From contig NZ_CP119967.1 in NCBI RefSeq assembly GCF_029543085.1, positions 5,110,501 through 5,174,500 of the forward strand: a stretch of DNA of 64,000 bases. Direction: 5' to 3'. Below are positions 18,327 to 27,234 of the stretch, one piece after another; position 1 is the first letter of the stretch; each line of letters opens with the position of its first letter. Source of the stretch: Pseudomonas sp. A34-9. Lineage in GTDB: Bacteria > Pseudomonadota > Gammaproteobacteria > Pseudomonadales > Pseudomonadaceae. The notes beneath the pieces are model-generated. The model ran no database searches and was not told the origin of the DNA. It saw only the letters and a list, made by a program, of their open reading frames with translations. Made by a program: the position numbers and the translations under genes.

Positions 18327-20378
18327 TTGAAGCTGGAACTCAAGAACAGCTTGTCGGTGAAGTTGCTCCGGGTCGTGCTCCTGTCGGCATTGATCGTCGG
18401 CGTAGTCTTGAGCTGCGCGCAGATTGTTTTCGATGCCTATAAAACCCGTCAGGCCGTTGCCGGCGACGCCGAACGCATCCTCGACATGTTCCGCGACCCG
18501 TCGACCCAGGCCGTTTACAGCCTGGACCGGGAGATGGGCATGCAGGTGATCGAAGGCCTGTTCCAGGACGATGCCGTACGTCAGGCCTCCATCGGCCATC
18601 CCAACGAAGCCATGCTCGCGCAGAAATCCCGCGAGTTGCAGCATTCCAACAGCCGCTGGCTGACTGACCTGATCCTCGGTCAGGAACGCACCTTCACCAC
18701 CCAACTGGTGGGGCGTGGGCCGTACAGTGAATATTACGGTGACCTGAGCATCACCCTCGACACCGCCACCTATGGCGAGGGGTTTATTGTCAGTTCGGTG
18801 ATCATCTTCATATCCGGCGTGTTGCGCGCACTGGCCATGGGCCTGGTGCTGTATCTGGTCTATCACTGGCTGCTGACCAAGCCGCTGTCGCGGATCATCG
18901 AACATCTCACCGAGATCAACCCGGATCGTCCCAGCGAGCACAAGATTCCGCAGCTCAAGGGCCACGAAAAAAACGAACTGGGGATCTGGATCAACACCGC
19001 CAATCAGTTGCTTGAGTCGATCGAGCGCAACACCCATCTGCGCCACGAAGCGGAAAACAGTCTGTTGCGCATGGCCCAATACGACTTCCTCACCGGCCTG
19101 CCGAATCGCCAGCAATTGCAGCAGCAACTGGACAAGATTCTCGTCGACGCCGGCAAGCTGCAACGCCGGGTCGCGGTGTTGTGCGTGGGGCTGGATGACT
19201 TCAAGGGTATCAACGAACAATTCAGCTATCAGACCGGCGACCAATTGTTACTGGCGCTGGCCGACCGCTTGCGTGCCCACAGCGGCCGCCTCGGCGCCCT
19301 CGCCCGCCTGGGTGGTGACCAGTTCGCGCTGGTACAGGCCGACATCGAACAACCTTACGAAGCCGCGGAACTGGCGCAAAGCATCCTTGATGATCTGGAA
19401 GCGGCGTTCGCCCTCGACCATCAGGAAATCCGCCTGCGCGCGACCATCGGCATCACCCTGTTCCCGGAGGACGGCGACAGCACCGAGAAGCTGTTGCAGA
19501 AAGCCGAGCAGACCATGACCCTGGCCAAGACCCGTTCGCGCAACCGTTATCAGTTCTACATCGCCAGCGTCGACAGCGAGATGCGGCGTCGTCGCGAACT
19601 TGAAAAAGACCTGCGCGATGCCTTGTTGCGCGATCAGTTTTACTTGGTCTATCAGCCGCAGATCAGCTACCGCGATCACCGCGTGGTCGGCGTCGAGGCG
19701 CTGATTCGCTGGCAGCATCCGGAACACGGTCTGGTGCCGCCGGACCTGTTCATTCCATTGGCCGAACAGAACGGCACGATCATCGCCATCGGCGAATGGG
19801 TCCTGGATCAGGCCTGCAAGCAATTACGCGAATGGCACGATATGGGTTTCGCCGACCTGCGCATGGCGGTCAACCTGTCAACGGTGCAGTTGCACCACGC
19901 CGAATTGCCGCGCGTGGTCAACAACCTGCTGCAGATGTACCGCCTGCCGCCGCGCAGCCTGGAACTGGAAGTCACCGAAACCGGCCTGATGGAAGACATC
20001 AGCACCGCTGCCCAGCACCTGTTGAGCCTGCGCCGCTCCGGCGCCTTGATCGCCATCGATGACTTCGGCACCGGGTATTCATCGCTGAGCTATCTGAAAA
20101 GTCTGCCGCTGGACAAGATCAAGATCGACAAGAGCTTCGTTCAGGATCTGCTCGATGACGACGACGATGCGACCATCGTTCGCGCGATCATTCAACTGGG
20201 CAAGAGCCTCGGCATGCAGGTGATTGCCGAGGGCGTGGAAACCGCCGAACAGGAAAGCTACATCATTTCCGAAGGCTGTCACGAAGGTCAGGGTTACCAC
20301 TACAGCAAACCGCTGCCGGCCCGGGAACTGGGCGCCTATCTCAAACAGGCGCAACGCAGTAACGCGGCCATTCTCTAG
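18327..20378 (+). CDS. bifA: Cyclic-di-GMP phosphodiesterase BifA
   Basis: The 683-residue inner-membrane protein has two transmembrane helices (about residues 12-33 and 155-180) around a periplasmic segment, a GGDEF domain (about 245-410) and an EAL domain (about 425-665). The GGDEF motif is degenerate, GGDQF at 329-333, as described for BifA of P. aeruginosa. The EAL catalytic motif (457-459) and DDFGTGYSS (578-586) are intact. It would therefore hydrolyse c-di-GMP, favouring motility and dispersal over biofilm. The start is a TTG at 18327 behind AAGGAAT. Position next to sodB and icmP matches the P. aeruginosa bifA locus. Confidence 0.93.
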   Translation: MKLELKNSLSVKLLRVVLLSALIVGVVLSCAQIVFDAYKTRQAVAGDAERILDMFRDPSTQAVYSLDREMGMQVIEGLFQDDAVRQASIGHPNEAMLAQKSRELQHSNSRWLTDLILGQERTFTTQLVGRGPYSEYYGDLSITLDTATYGEGFIVSSVIIFISGVLRALAMGLVLYLVYHWLLTKPLSRIIEHLTEINPDRPSEHKIPQLKGHEKNELGIWINTANQLLESIERNTHLRHEAENSLLRMAQYDFLTGLPNRQQLQQQLDKILVDAGKLQRRVAVLCVGLDDFKGINEQFSYQTGDQLLLALADRLRAHSGRLGALARLGGDQFALVQADIEQPYEAAELAQSILDDLEAAFALDHQEIRLRATIGITLFPEDGDSTEKLLQKAEQTMTLAKTRSRNRYQFYIASVDSEMRRRRELEKDLRDALLRDQFYLVYQPQISYRDHRVVGVEALIRWQHPEHGLVPPDLFIPLAEQNGTIIAIGEWVLDQACKQLREWHDMGFADLRMAVNLSTVQLHHAELPRVVNNLLQMYRLPPRSLELEVTETGLMEDISTAAQHLLSLRRSGALIAIDDFGTGYSSLSYLKSLPLDKIKIDKSFVQDLLDDDDDATIVRAIIQLGKSLGMQVIAEGVETAEQESYIISEGCHEGQGYHYSKPLPARELGAYLKQAQRSNAAIL

Positions 20379-20379
20379 A

Positions 20380-20472
20380 AGATCAACAGATCGCCGCCTG
20401 CGGCAGCTCCTACATGAATCGCATTCCCCTGTAGGAGCTGTCGAGTGCAACGAGGCTGCGATCTTTTGATCT
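20380..20472. repeat. REP-like palindrome with unequal arms
   Basis: It starts agatcaacagatcgccgcctgcggcagctcctac and ends with gtaggagctgtcgagtgcaacgaggctgcgatcttttgatct. The two arms represent two sub-variants of the same REP family, so the hairpin is imperfect in the middle. Confidence 0.7.
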
Positions 20473-20518
20473 GTGCCATCACACCTGCGTAAATAAGAAA
20501 TATTTCCAGCCACAACCC

Positions 20519-20549
20519 TTTACACATAATGCGAAAGATTTGCATTATG
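20519..20549 (+). promoter_or_regulatory. Putative promoter/operator with Fur-like palindrome upstream of icmP
   Basis: A perfect 8-bp inverted repeat, cataatgc (20525-20532) and gcattatg (20542-20549), separated by 9 bp, lies between a TTTACA -35-like element (20519-20524) and a -10-like CATTAT (20543-20548) that it overlaps. The AATG/CATT arms resemble an extended Fur box, but the spacing differs from the 19-bp consensus. Repression when iron is plentiful is inferred. Confidence 0.5.
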
Positions 20550-20607
20550 TCGCAGTTTTGCGCACCCCCGCGCCAGTTCAATCAACTACCGAAGCAGGAT
20601 GTTCGCC

Positions 20608-21954
20608 ATGATTCGTATGCCTCTGGCTACCGCCAGTCTGCTGGCCATCGCTATTTCCCTCGCCGGTTGCGGCGAAGGCAAAGACAAGGCTGCCGCTCCG
20701 GCCGCGCCGACGCCAGCCGCCAGCACCACCGCGCCTGCGGCTGCTCCTGCCGCTGCCGGTAAAGTCGACGAAGCCGCCGCCAAGGCTGTGGTCGCGCACT
20801 ACGCCGACATGGTCTTCGCCGTCTACAGCGATGCCGAATCCACTGCGAAAACCCTGCAGACCGCCGTCGACGCGTTCCTCGCCAAGCCGAACGCCGACAC
20901 CCTGAAAGCCGCCAAGGCTGCCTGGGTCGCCGCACGCGTTCCGTACCTGCAGAGCGAAGTGTTCCGCTTCGGTAATACCATCATCGACGATTGGGAAGGT
21001 CAGGTTAACGCCTGGCCGCTGGACGAGGGTCTGATCGACTACGTCGACAAATCCTACGAGCACGCATTGGGTAACCCGGGGGCCACCGCCAACATCATCG
21101 CCAACACCGAAGTTCAGGTCGGCGAAGACAAGGTCGACGTCAAAGACATCACCCCGGAAAAACTCGCCAGCCTCAACGAGCTGGGCGGTTCCGAAGCCAA
21201 CGTCGCCACCGGCTACCACGCCATCGAATTCCTGCTCTGGGGCCAGGACCTCAACGGCACCGGCCCTGGCGCTGGCAACCGTCCTGCCTCCGACTATCTG
21301 GAAGGCGCCGGCGCTACTGGCGGTCACAACGATCGTCGTCGTGCCTACCTGAAGTCCGTGACCCAACTGTTGGTCAGCGACCTGGAGGAAATGGTCGGCA
21401 ACTGGAAGCCGAACGTGGCTGACAACTACCGCGCCACGCTGGAAGCCGAGCCGGGCGAAACCGGTCTGCGCAAAATGCTCTTCGGCATGGGCAGCCTGTC
21501 CCTCGGCGAACTGGCGGGCGAGCGCATGAAGGTGTCCCTGGAAGCCAACTCCCCTGAAGACGAGCAGGATTGCTTCAGCGACAACACCCACAACTCGCAC
21601 TTCTACGATGCCAAAGGCATTCGTAACGTCTACCTGGGCGAGTACACCCGTGTTGATGGCAGCAAAATGACCGGCGCCAGCCTGTCGTCGCTGGTGGCCA
21701 AGGCCGACCCGGCCGCCGACACCGCGCTGAAAGCCGATCTGGCCGCTACCGAAGCGAAGATCCAGGTCATGGTCGATCACGCCAACAAGGGTGAGCACTA
21801 CGACCAGTTGATCGCTGCCGGCAATACCGCTGGCAACCAGATCGTCCGCGACGCCATCGCATCCTTGGTCAAGCAGACCGGTTCGATCGAAGCCGCCGCT
21901 GGCAAACTGGGCATCAGCGACCTGAACCCGGACAACGCTGATCACGAGTTCTGA
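20608..21954 (+). CDS. icmP: Imelysin-family lipoprotein (IcmP, M75 family)
   Basis: The 448-residue protein has a lipoprotein signal with lipobox SLAGC (Cys21), then an Ala/Pro-rich linker to about residue 50. The imelysin domain carries the GxHxxE motif as GYHAIE (His204, Glu207), proposed as the metal or iron site in this family. IcmP of P. aeruginosa was described as an insulin-cleaving, iron-regulated outer-membrane protein; newer views favour iron uptake. ATG 20608 is chosen because GCAGG lies 9 bases upstream; the in-frame ATG at 20599 abuts that site. It is probably the first member of the imelysin/di-heme/DUF1513 gene cluster and has its own terminator. Confidence 0.88.
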   Translation: MIRMPLATASLLAIAISLAGCGEGKDKAAAPAAPTPAASTTAPAAAPAAAGKVDEAAAKAVVAHYADMVFAVYSDAESTAKTLQTAVDAFLAKPNADTLKAAKAAWVAARVPYLQSEVFRFGNTIIDDWEGQVNAWPLDEGLIDYVDKSYEHALGNPGATANIIANTEVQVGEDKVDVKDITPEKLASLNELGGSEANVATGYHAIEFLLWGQDLNGTGPGAGNRPASDYLEGAGATGGHNDRRRAYLKSVTQLLVSDLEEMVGNWKPNVADNYRATLEAEPGETGLRKMLFGMGSLSLGELAGERMKVSLEANSPEDEQDCFSDNTHNSHFYDAKGIRNVYLGEYTRVDGSKMTGASLSSLVAKADPAADTALKADLAATEAKIQVMVDHANKGEHYDQLIAAGNTAGNQIVRDAIASLVKQTGSIEAAAGKLGISDLNPDNADHEF

Positions 21955-21971
21955 TCAACCGCGTGCGCGTC

Positions 21972-22000
21972 AAAAAAGGCGACCTTCGGGTCGCCTTTTT
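21972..22000 (+). terminator. Terminator after icmP
   Basis: Stem aaggcgacc/ggtcgcctt with a TTCG loop and a T-run, 18 bases past the icmP stop. Confidence 0.9.
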
Positions 22001-22023
22001 CATGCTGGATGCTCACTGATAAT

Positions 22024-22137
22024 TGTAGGAGCTGCCGAAGGCTCGGGCCGCGATCGGACGATCTTTTGACTTTGCTTCTAAAAAAGACAGATCAAAAGAT
22101 CGTCCGATCGCGGCCCGAGCCTTCGGCAGCTCCTACA
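22024..22137. repeat. Perfect 46-bp inverted repeat (extended REP element)
   Basis: Arms at 22024-22069 and 22092-22137 are exact reverse complements over 46 bp, with a 22-nt loop. The ends match the common REP (tgtaggagctgccgaaggct ... gatcttttga), but an extra cgggccgcgatcggac block is inserted in both arms. With the icmP terminator it accounts for most of the 303-bp gap; no gene is present. Confidence 0.9.
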
Positions 22138-22257
22138 GAGGTTTTGCATTGCTCTTCAGATTTGCGTTGTATCAAGCAAACGATAATTCCTCTTATTCAA
22201 ACCCCCTCGCCCTGTTAGACTTTGCGCCTTTATTTTTGCCCGTCCGCAGGATGTCTG

Positions 22258-23685
22258 ATGCCCTCGCTGCCTCTTCGCTTGTCTGCACTGTTGCTGGCCC
22301 TGGGCCTGAGTGCCTGCGATGACGCCCCGCGTTTCACCAAGGCCGAGCCCGGTGAAGCACGCTCGGGCGGTGCAGCGACCGTGCGCAAGACCGATCAGAA
22401 TGCGTTCTCCCTGCCCTCGGCCAACCTGCCGCCGTCCCGACGAGTGGATTTCAGCGTCGGCAACAGTTTCTTCCGCAGCCCGTGGGTGATCGCCCCGTCG
22501 ACCACCACCGCCCGCGATGGTCTTGGGCCACTGTTCAACACCAACGCTTGCCAAAACTGCCACATCAAGGACGGTCGCGGTCATCCGCCAACGCCGGATG
22601 CGGCCAACGCGGTGTCAATGCTGGTGCGCTTGTCGATTCCTGATGCGCCTGAATATGCCCGGCTCATCGAGCAGGTCGGCGTGGTGCCGGAGCCGGTCTA
22701 CGGCGGCCAGTTCCAGGATATGGCGGTCCCCGGCGTCGCCCCCGAAGGCAAAGTGCGCGTTGACTACACGCCGGTGCCTGTACGCTTCAAGGACGGCACC
22801 GAAATCGAATTGCGCAAGCCAGTGTTGCAGATCACCCAACTGGGTTACGGCCCGATGCACCCGGACACGCGTTTCTCCGCGCGCGTCGCTCCGCCGATGA
22901 TCGGCCTCGGCCTGCTCGAAGCGATCCCCGAAGAAGCGATCCTCGCCAACGCGGCCGCACAGGCCAAAGCGAAAAACGGTATTAATGGTCGTCCCAATCA
23001 AGTCTGGGATGACGCGTTGCAGAAAACGGTCATGGGCAGATTCGGCTGGAAAGCCGGGCAACCGAACCTCAATCAACAGAATGTTCACGCGTTTTCGGGT
23101 GACATGGGCCTCACGACCAGCCTGAGACCTTTCGATGACTGCACCGATGCGCAAACTGCCTGCAAACAGGCACCGAACGGCAATGGCCCGGACGGCGAGC
23201 CGGAAGTCAGCGACAACATCCTGCGCCTGGTGCTGTTCTACAGCCGCAACCTCGCCGTGCCCGCACGCCGAGGCATTAACGATGCACACGTCATTGCCGG
23301 CAAAAACCTGTTTTTCCAGTCTGGCTGCGATTCATGTCACACACCGAAATACACCACCGCCGCCACCGCCGCCGAACCGGAACTGGCCAATCAAGTGATT
23401 CGCCCGTACAGCGATCTGCTGCTGCATGACATGGGCGACGGTCTGGCCGACAACCGCACGGAATTCCAGGCTTCCGGCCGCGACTGGCGCACGCCGCCGT
23501 TGTGGGGGATTGGCCTGACGCAAGCGGTCAGTGGCCACACGCAGTTTTTGCATGACGGTCGCGCGCGCAATCTGCTCGAAGCCGTGCTCTGGCACGGTGG
23601 CGAGGCGAAAGCCGCGCAGCAACAGGTTTTGTCTTTCAATGCCGAGCAACGCGCTGCGTTGCTGGCATTTTTGAACTCACTTTAA
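22258..23685 (+). CDS. Di-heme cytochrome c-like lipoprotein (DUF1111 family)
   Basis: The 475-residue protein has a lipoprotein signal (LGLSAC, Cys20). Two c-type heme-attachment motifs are visible: CQNCH at 98-102 and CDSCH in the C-terminal third (SGCDSCHTPKY). The family is annotated as di-heme oxidoreductase. It would sit in the periplasm, lipid-anchored. The ATG at 22258 follows GCAGG by 7 bases; an earlier in-frame ATG would spoil the signal peptide. It is flanked by imelysin genes on the same strand, 27 bp before the second, suggesting a redox step in periplasmic iron handling. Confidence 0.88.
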   Translation: MPSLPLRLSALLLALGLSACDDAPRFTKAEPGEARSGGAATVRKTDQNAFSLPSANLPPSRRVDFSVGNSFFRSPWVIAPSTTTARDGLGPLFNTNACQNCHIKDGRGHPPTPDAANAVSMLVRLSIPDAPEYARLIEQVGVVPEPVYGGQFQDMAVPGVAPEGKVRVDYTPVPVRFKDGTEIELRKPVLQITQLGYGPMHPDTRFSARVAPPMIGLGLLEAIPEEAILANAAAQAKAKNGINGRPNQVWDDALQKTVMGRFGWKAGQPNLNQQNVHAFSGDMGLTTSLRPFDDCTDAQTACKQAPNGNGPDGEPEVSDNILRLVLFYSRNLAVPARRGINDAHVIAGKNLFFQSGCDSCHTPKYTTAATAAEPELANQVIRPYSDLLLHDMGDGLADNRTEFQASGRDWRTPPLWGIGLTQAVSGHTQFLHDGRARNLLEAVLWHGGEAKAAQQQVLSFNAEQRAALLAFLNSL

Positions 23686-23712
23686 ACACTGATAAAGAAT
23701 CGGGAGCCCGAC

Positions 23713-24777
23713 ATGTTCCGTCCCAAGCTACTGTTCACCAGCCTTGCCGCGCTCGCCCTCGGCGCCTGCTCGCCGCAGGATCCGCAAGCGGTCACCTCGG
23801 CGGCCATCGCCAAATCGGTGATCCTGCCGACCTACACCCGTTGGGTCGAGGCCGACAAGCAACTGGCGGTCAGCGCCCTCGCCTACTGCCAGGGCAAAGA
23901 AACCCTGGAGACCGCCCGCGCCGACTTCCTGCACGCACAGAAAGCCTGGGCCGAGCTGCAACCGCTGCTGATCGGTCCACTGGCCGAGGGCAACCGGTCG
24001 TGGCAGGTGCAGTTCTGGCCGGACAAGAAGAACCTCGTCGGCCGTCAGGTCGAGCAGTTGGTCGTCGCGCAGCCGCAGATCGATGCCGCCGCACTCGCCA
24101 AATCGAGCGTCGTGGTGCAAGGCCTGTCGGCTTACGAGTACATCCTGTTCGACGCCAAGCCTGACGTGGCCAACGCTGATCAGAAAGGCAAATATTGCCC
24201 ACTGCTGATCGCCATCGGCGAGCGTCAGAAGCAACTGGCCGAAGAGATTCTGCAGAGCTGGAACAACACTGACGGCATGCTCGCGCAGATGACCAAGTTC
24301 CCGAACCAGCGCTACGCCGACTCCCACGAAGCGATCGCCGACCTGCTGCGTGTGCAAGTCACCGCACTGGACACCCTGAAGAAAAAACTGGGCACGCCAA
24401 TGGGCCGCCAAAGCAAGGGCGTGCCTCAGCCGTTCCAGGCGGATGCATGGCGCAGCCAGTCGTCCCTGACCGCGCTGGAAGCGAGCCTTGCCGCCGCCAA
24501 AACCGTTTGGGAAGGTGTCGACAACAAAGGCCTGCGCAGCCTGCTGCCAAGCGATCAGAAGCCGTTGGCCGACAAGATTGACGCCGCTTATGCCGCCTCG
24601 CTGAAACTGTTCGACAGCACCCAGCGTTCGCTCGGCGAAATGCTCGAAGATGACGCCGGTCGCCAGCAACTCAACGATATCTACGACAGCCTCAACGTCG
24701 TCCATCGCCTGCACGAAGGCGAACTGGCCAAGGCGCTGGGCATCCAACTGGGCTTCAACGCCAACGACGGTGACTGA
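23713..24777 (+). CDS. Second imelysin-family lipoprotein
   Basis: The 354-residue protein has a lipoprotein signal (LALGAC, Cys19) and an all-helical imelysin fold. The family GxHxxE motif is altered here to GLSAYE (Gly137-Glu142): the His is replaced by Ser while the Glu remains, unlike the intact motif in the upstream IcmP. It overlaps the next gene by the TGATG junction (24775-24779), so the two are translationally coupled. A periplasmic role in iron acquisition together with the di-heme protein is inferred. Confidence 0.86.
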   Translation: MFRPKLLFTSLAALALGACSPQDPQAVTSAAIAKSVILPTYTRWVEADKQLAVSALAYCQGKETLETARADFLHAQKAWAELQPLLIGPLAEGNRSWQVQFWPDKKNLVGRQVEQLVVAQPQIDAAALAKSSVVVQGLSAYEYILFDAKPDVANADQKGKYCPLLIAIGERQKQLAEEILQSWNNTDGMLAQMTKFPNQRYADSHEAIADLLRVQVTALDTLKKKLGTPMGRQSKGVPQPFQADAWRSQSSLTALEASLAAAKTVWEGVDNKGLRSLLPSDQKPLADKIDAAYAASLKLFDSTQRSLGEMLEDDAGRQQLNDIYDSLNVVHRLHEGELAKALGIQLGFNANDGD

Positions 24778-25892
24778 TGAGGGCAAGTGCCATGCTGCGA
24801 CGCCAGGCTCTGACTTTAGGGAGTGTGCTGCTGGGAGCAGTGACGCTGGGCGGCTGGACGCTGTTCAAACGCAAGGATCAGAGCCCGCTGCTGCTGTCGG
24901 CGCGCGACGACACCGACGGCAAGCATTACGCCGTGGGTTATCGGCTGGACGGCACGCGGGTGTTTGCCACCGAAGTCGGCCAGCGCTGCCACGACATCAT
25001 CAACCATCCGACGCAGCCGATTGCGCTGTTCGTCGCCCGTCGTCCGGGTACCGAGAGTTACCTGATCGACCTGCGCGACGGTAAGTTGCTGCAGACCGTG
25101 ACCTCGCAGCCGAACCGGCACTTCTATGGCCACGCCGTGGTGCACAAGGACGGCGAATACCTGTACGCCACCGAGAACGACACCACCGACCCAGGTCGCG
25201 GCTTGCTTGGTGTTTACAAATTCGAAGGCGCGCGGCTGCTGCACACGGGCGAGATTTCCACCCACGGCCTCGGCCCCCATCAGGTGTCATGGATGCCTGA
25301 TGGGGAGACGCTGGTGGTGGCCAATGGCGGGATTCGTACCGAGGCGGAAAGCCGCGTCGACATGAACCTCAACGCCATGGAGCCAAGCCTGGTGCTGATG
25401 CAGCGCGACGGTACGTTGCTGAGCAAGGAAACCCTCGCCCAGCAGATGAACAGCGTGCGGCACCTGGGCATCGCCAGCGACGGCACCATCGTTGCCGGCC
25501 AACAGTTTATGGGCGCATCGCATGAGCGCTCGGAGTTGCTGGCGATCAAGCGTCCGGGGCAGCCGTTCGTGGCGTTCCCGGTGCCGGAGCATCAGTTGCA
25601 GTCGATGGGGCATTACACCGCCAGTGTTGCGGTGCACAGCGATCTGCGTCTGGTCGCGCTGACGGCGCCGCGTGGCAACCGTTTCTTTATCTGGGATCTG
25701 GACAGCGGCGAAGTGCGCCTCGATGCGCCATTGCCCGATTGCGCTGGCGTCGGTGCGGTGAAGGACGGTTTTGTCGTGACCTCCGGGCAAGGGCGTTGCC
25801 GGTACTACGATTGCCGTCAGGATGAGCTGCTGGCCAAGCCGCTGGAATTGCCGGCGGGGCTCTGGGACAACCATCTTCACCTGATGGCCTGA
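24777..25892 (+). CDS. DUF1513 periplasmic beta-propeller-like protein
   Basis: The 371-residue protein starts with a Tat-like signal (LRRQALTLGSVLLGA, around residues 7-22). The body has repeated strands with HDIINHP, HFYGHAVVH, HGLGPHQVSW and DNHLHLMA His-rich motifs characteristic of DUF1513. ATG 24777 overlaps the upstream stop; a second ATG at 24792 would also keep the signal. It is the last gene of the imelysin/di-heme cluster. The His-rich loops would suit metal or heme binding, but the function is not established. Confidence 0.85.
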   Translation: MRASAMLRRQALTLGSVLLGAVTLGGWTLFKRKDQSPLLLSARDDTDGKHYAVGYRLDGTRVFATEVGQRCHDIINHPTQPIALFVARRPGTESYLIDLRDGKLLQTVTSQPNRHFYGHAVVHKDGEYLYATENDTTDPGRGLLGVYKFEGARLLHTGEISTHGLGPHQVSWMPDGETLVVANGGIRTEAESRVDMNLNAMEPSLVLMQRDGTLLSKETLAQQMNSVRHLGIASDGTIVAGQQFMGASHERSELLAIKRPGQPFVAFPVPEHQLQSMGHYTASVAVHSDLRLVALTAPRGNRFFIWDLDSGEVRLDAPLPDCAGVGAVKDGFVVTSGQGRCRYYDCRQDELLAKPLELPAGLWDNHLHLMA

Positions 25893-25903
25893 AACAGCCT
25901 TGA

Positions 25904-25977
25904 AAGATCGCCGCCTGCGGCAGCGCCTGCAGTGGAATGCACTCCTCTGTATGAGCTGCCGCAGGCGGCGATCTTTT
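25904..25977. repeat. REP-like palindrome, GATCGCCGCCTGCGGCAG variant
   Basis: Arms aaagatcgccgcctgcggcag and ctgccgcaggcggcgatcttt flank a short loop 12 bases after the DUF1513 stop; the T-run means it may also terminate transcription. Confidence 0.8.
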
Positions 25978-26072
25978 TGCGCCACCCTGTAATAACTGCC
26001 AGTTGGAAACCTCCCTGCACTCGGAGTAATGTGCCCGCCTGTCTCACCTGATTTATCCAAGGAACTGGAAAT

Positions 26073-27221
26073 ATGCTGCGTCGCCGCATGCTGATCATGT
26101 TGGGTGTTGTTTTGCTGATCGTCCTGGTGCTGGGCGGGTACAAAGCCTTTTCGATCTACACGATGATCCAGGGCTTTTCCAAGCCGAAACCGCCAATCAG
26201 CGTCGCCGTGGCCAACGCCAGCGAGCAGCCGTGGCAGATGCGCCTGCCCACCGTCGGCACACTCAAGGCATTGCAAGGTGTCGAGCTGAGTCTGGAAGTC
26301 GCCGGCACCGTCACCGAACTCAAGTTTGAATCCGGACAGAAGGTCAAGACCGGACAGCCGTTGCTGCAACTCGACAGCGCCGTAGAAACCGCCCTGCTGG
26401 AGACCGCCAAGGCCGATCTCGGCCTGGCGCAACTGGACTTCGGTCGTGGTGCCCAACTGGTCGACAGCCGCGCCATTTCCAAAGGCGAGTACGACCGCCT
26501 CTCCGCCGTACTGCAAAAGAACAAGGCGACGGTCAATCAGCTCAATGCTTCGCTGGCGAAAAAACGCATCCTCGCGCCGTTCAGCGGCACCATCGGCATC
26601 CGTCAGGTCGACGTCGGCGACTACCTCGCCAGCGGCAGCAAAATCGCCACCTTGCAGGATTTGAGCAGTCTCTACGCCGACTTCTATCTGCCCGAACAAT
26701 CGGTGCCGAAACTGGCTATCGGCCAACCGGTGCAGATCGCGGTCGCCGCATACCCCAAGCAAAACTTCGCCGGTAAAATCAGTGCGATCAACCCGATCGT
26801 CGAAAGCACCACGCGCAACATTCTCGTGCGCGCCACACTGGCCAACCCCGACGGCAAACTGCTGCCGGGCATGTTCGCCAGCCTCGACGTGCTGTTGCCG
26901 GATCCGCAGAAACACATCGTCGTGCCGGAAAGTGCGATCACTTACACCCTCTACGGCAACTCGATCTACGTCGTCGGGCAGAAGAAAGCCGAGGACGGCA
27001 GCGTCGAAAAAGACGATAAGGGCCAACCGGTACTGATCGCCGAGCGCCGCTTCATCGAAACCGGTGAGCGCCGCGATGGCCTGGTGATGATCAACAAGGG
27101 CGTGCAGAACGGCGAACAAGTGGTGACGGCCGGCCAGATCAAACTGGACAACGGTGCACACATCGCCATCAGCGACGACAAGACCCTCGGCGAGCAGAAC
27201 AGTCCGCCTCGCGCCGACTGA
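26073..27221 (+). CDS. mexV: RND efflux periplasmic adaptor (MexV-like)
   Basis: The 382-residue membrane-fusion protein has one N-terminal anchor (residues 6-25) and then lipoyl, hairpin and beta-barrel domains (GTLKALQGVELSLEVAGTV and RILAPFSGTIGIRQVDVGDY motifs). It bridges the RND pump and an outer-membrane channel. It is 13 bp upstream of the pump gene in one operon. The symbol is proposed from gene order (following the imelysin cluster, as for PA4374 in P. aeruginosa as I recall); sequence alone supports only the adaptor family. Confidence 0.8.
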   Translation: MLRRRMLIMLGVVLLIVLVLGGYKAFSIYTMIQGFSKPKPPISVAVANASEQPWQMRLPTVGTLKALQGVELSLEVAGTVTELKFESGQKVKTGQPLLQLDSAVETALLETAKADLGLAQLDFGRGAQLVDSRAISKGEYDRLSAVLQKNKATVNQLNASLAKKRILAPFSGTIGIRQVDVGDYLASGSKIATLQDLSSLYADFYLPEQSVPKLAIGQPVQIAVAAYPKQNFAGKISAINPIVESTTRNILVRATLANPDGKLLPGMFASLDVLLPDPQKHIVVPESAITYTLYGNSIYVVGQKKAEDGSVEKDDKGQPVLIAERRFIETGERRDGLVMINKGVQNGEQVVTAGQIKLDNGAHIAISDDKTLGEQNSPPRAD

Positions 27222-27234
27222 TCAAGGAATCCCC

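Noticed and set aside
20599..20607. ATG at 20599 as the icmP start
   Set aside because: The GCAGG ribosome site abuts it directly; ATG 20608 has the right spacing and gives a cleaner lipoprotein signal.
25287..27161. Open frame of 624 codons opposite DUF1513 and the MexV-like gene
   Set aside because: It spans two real genes and the intergenic repeat on the other strand; no protein features.
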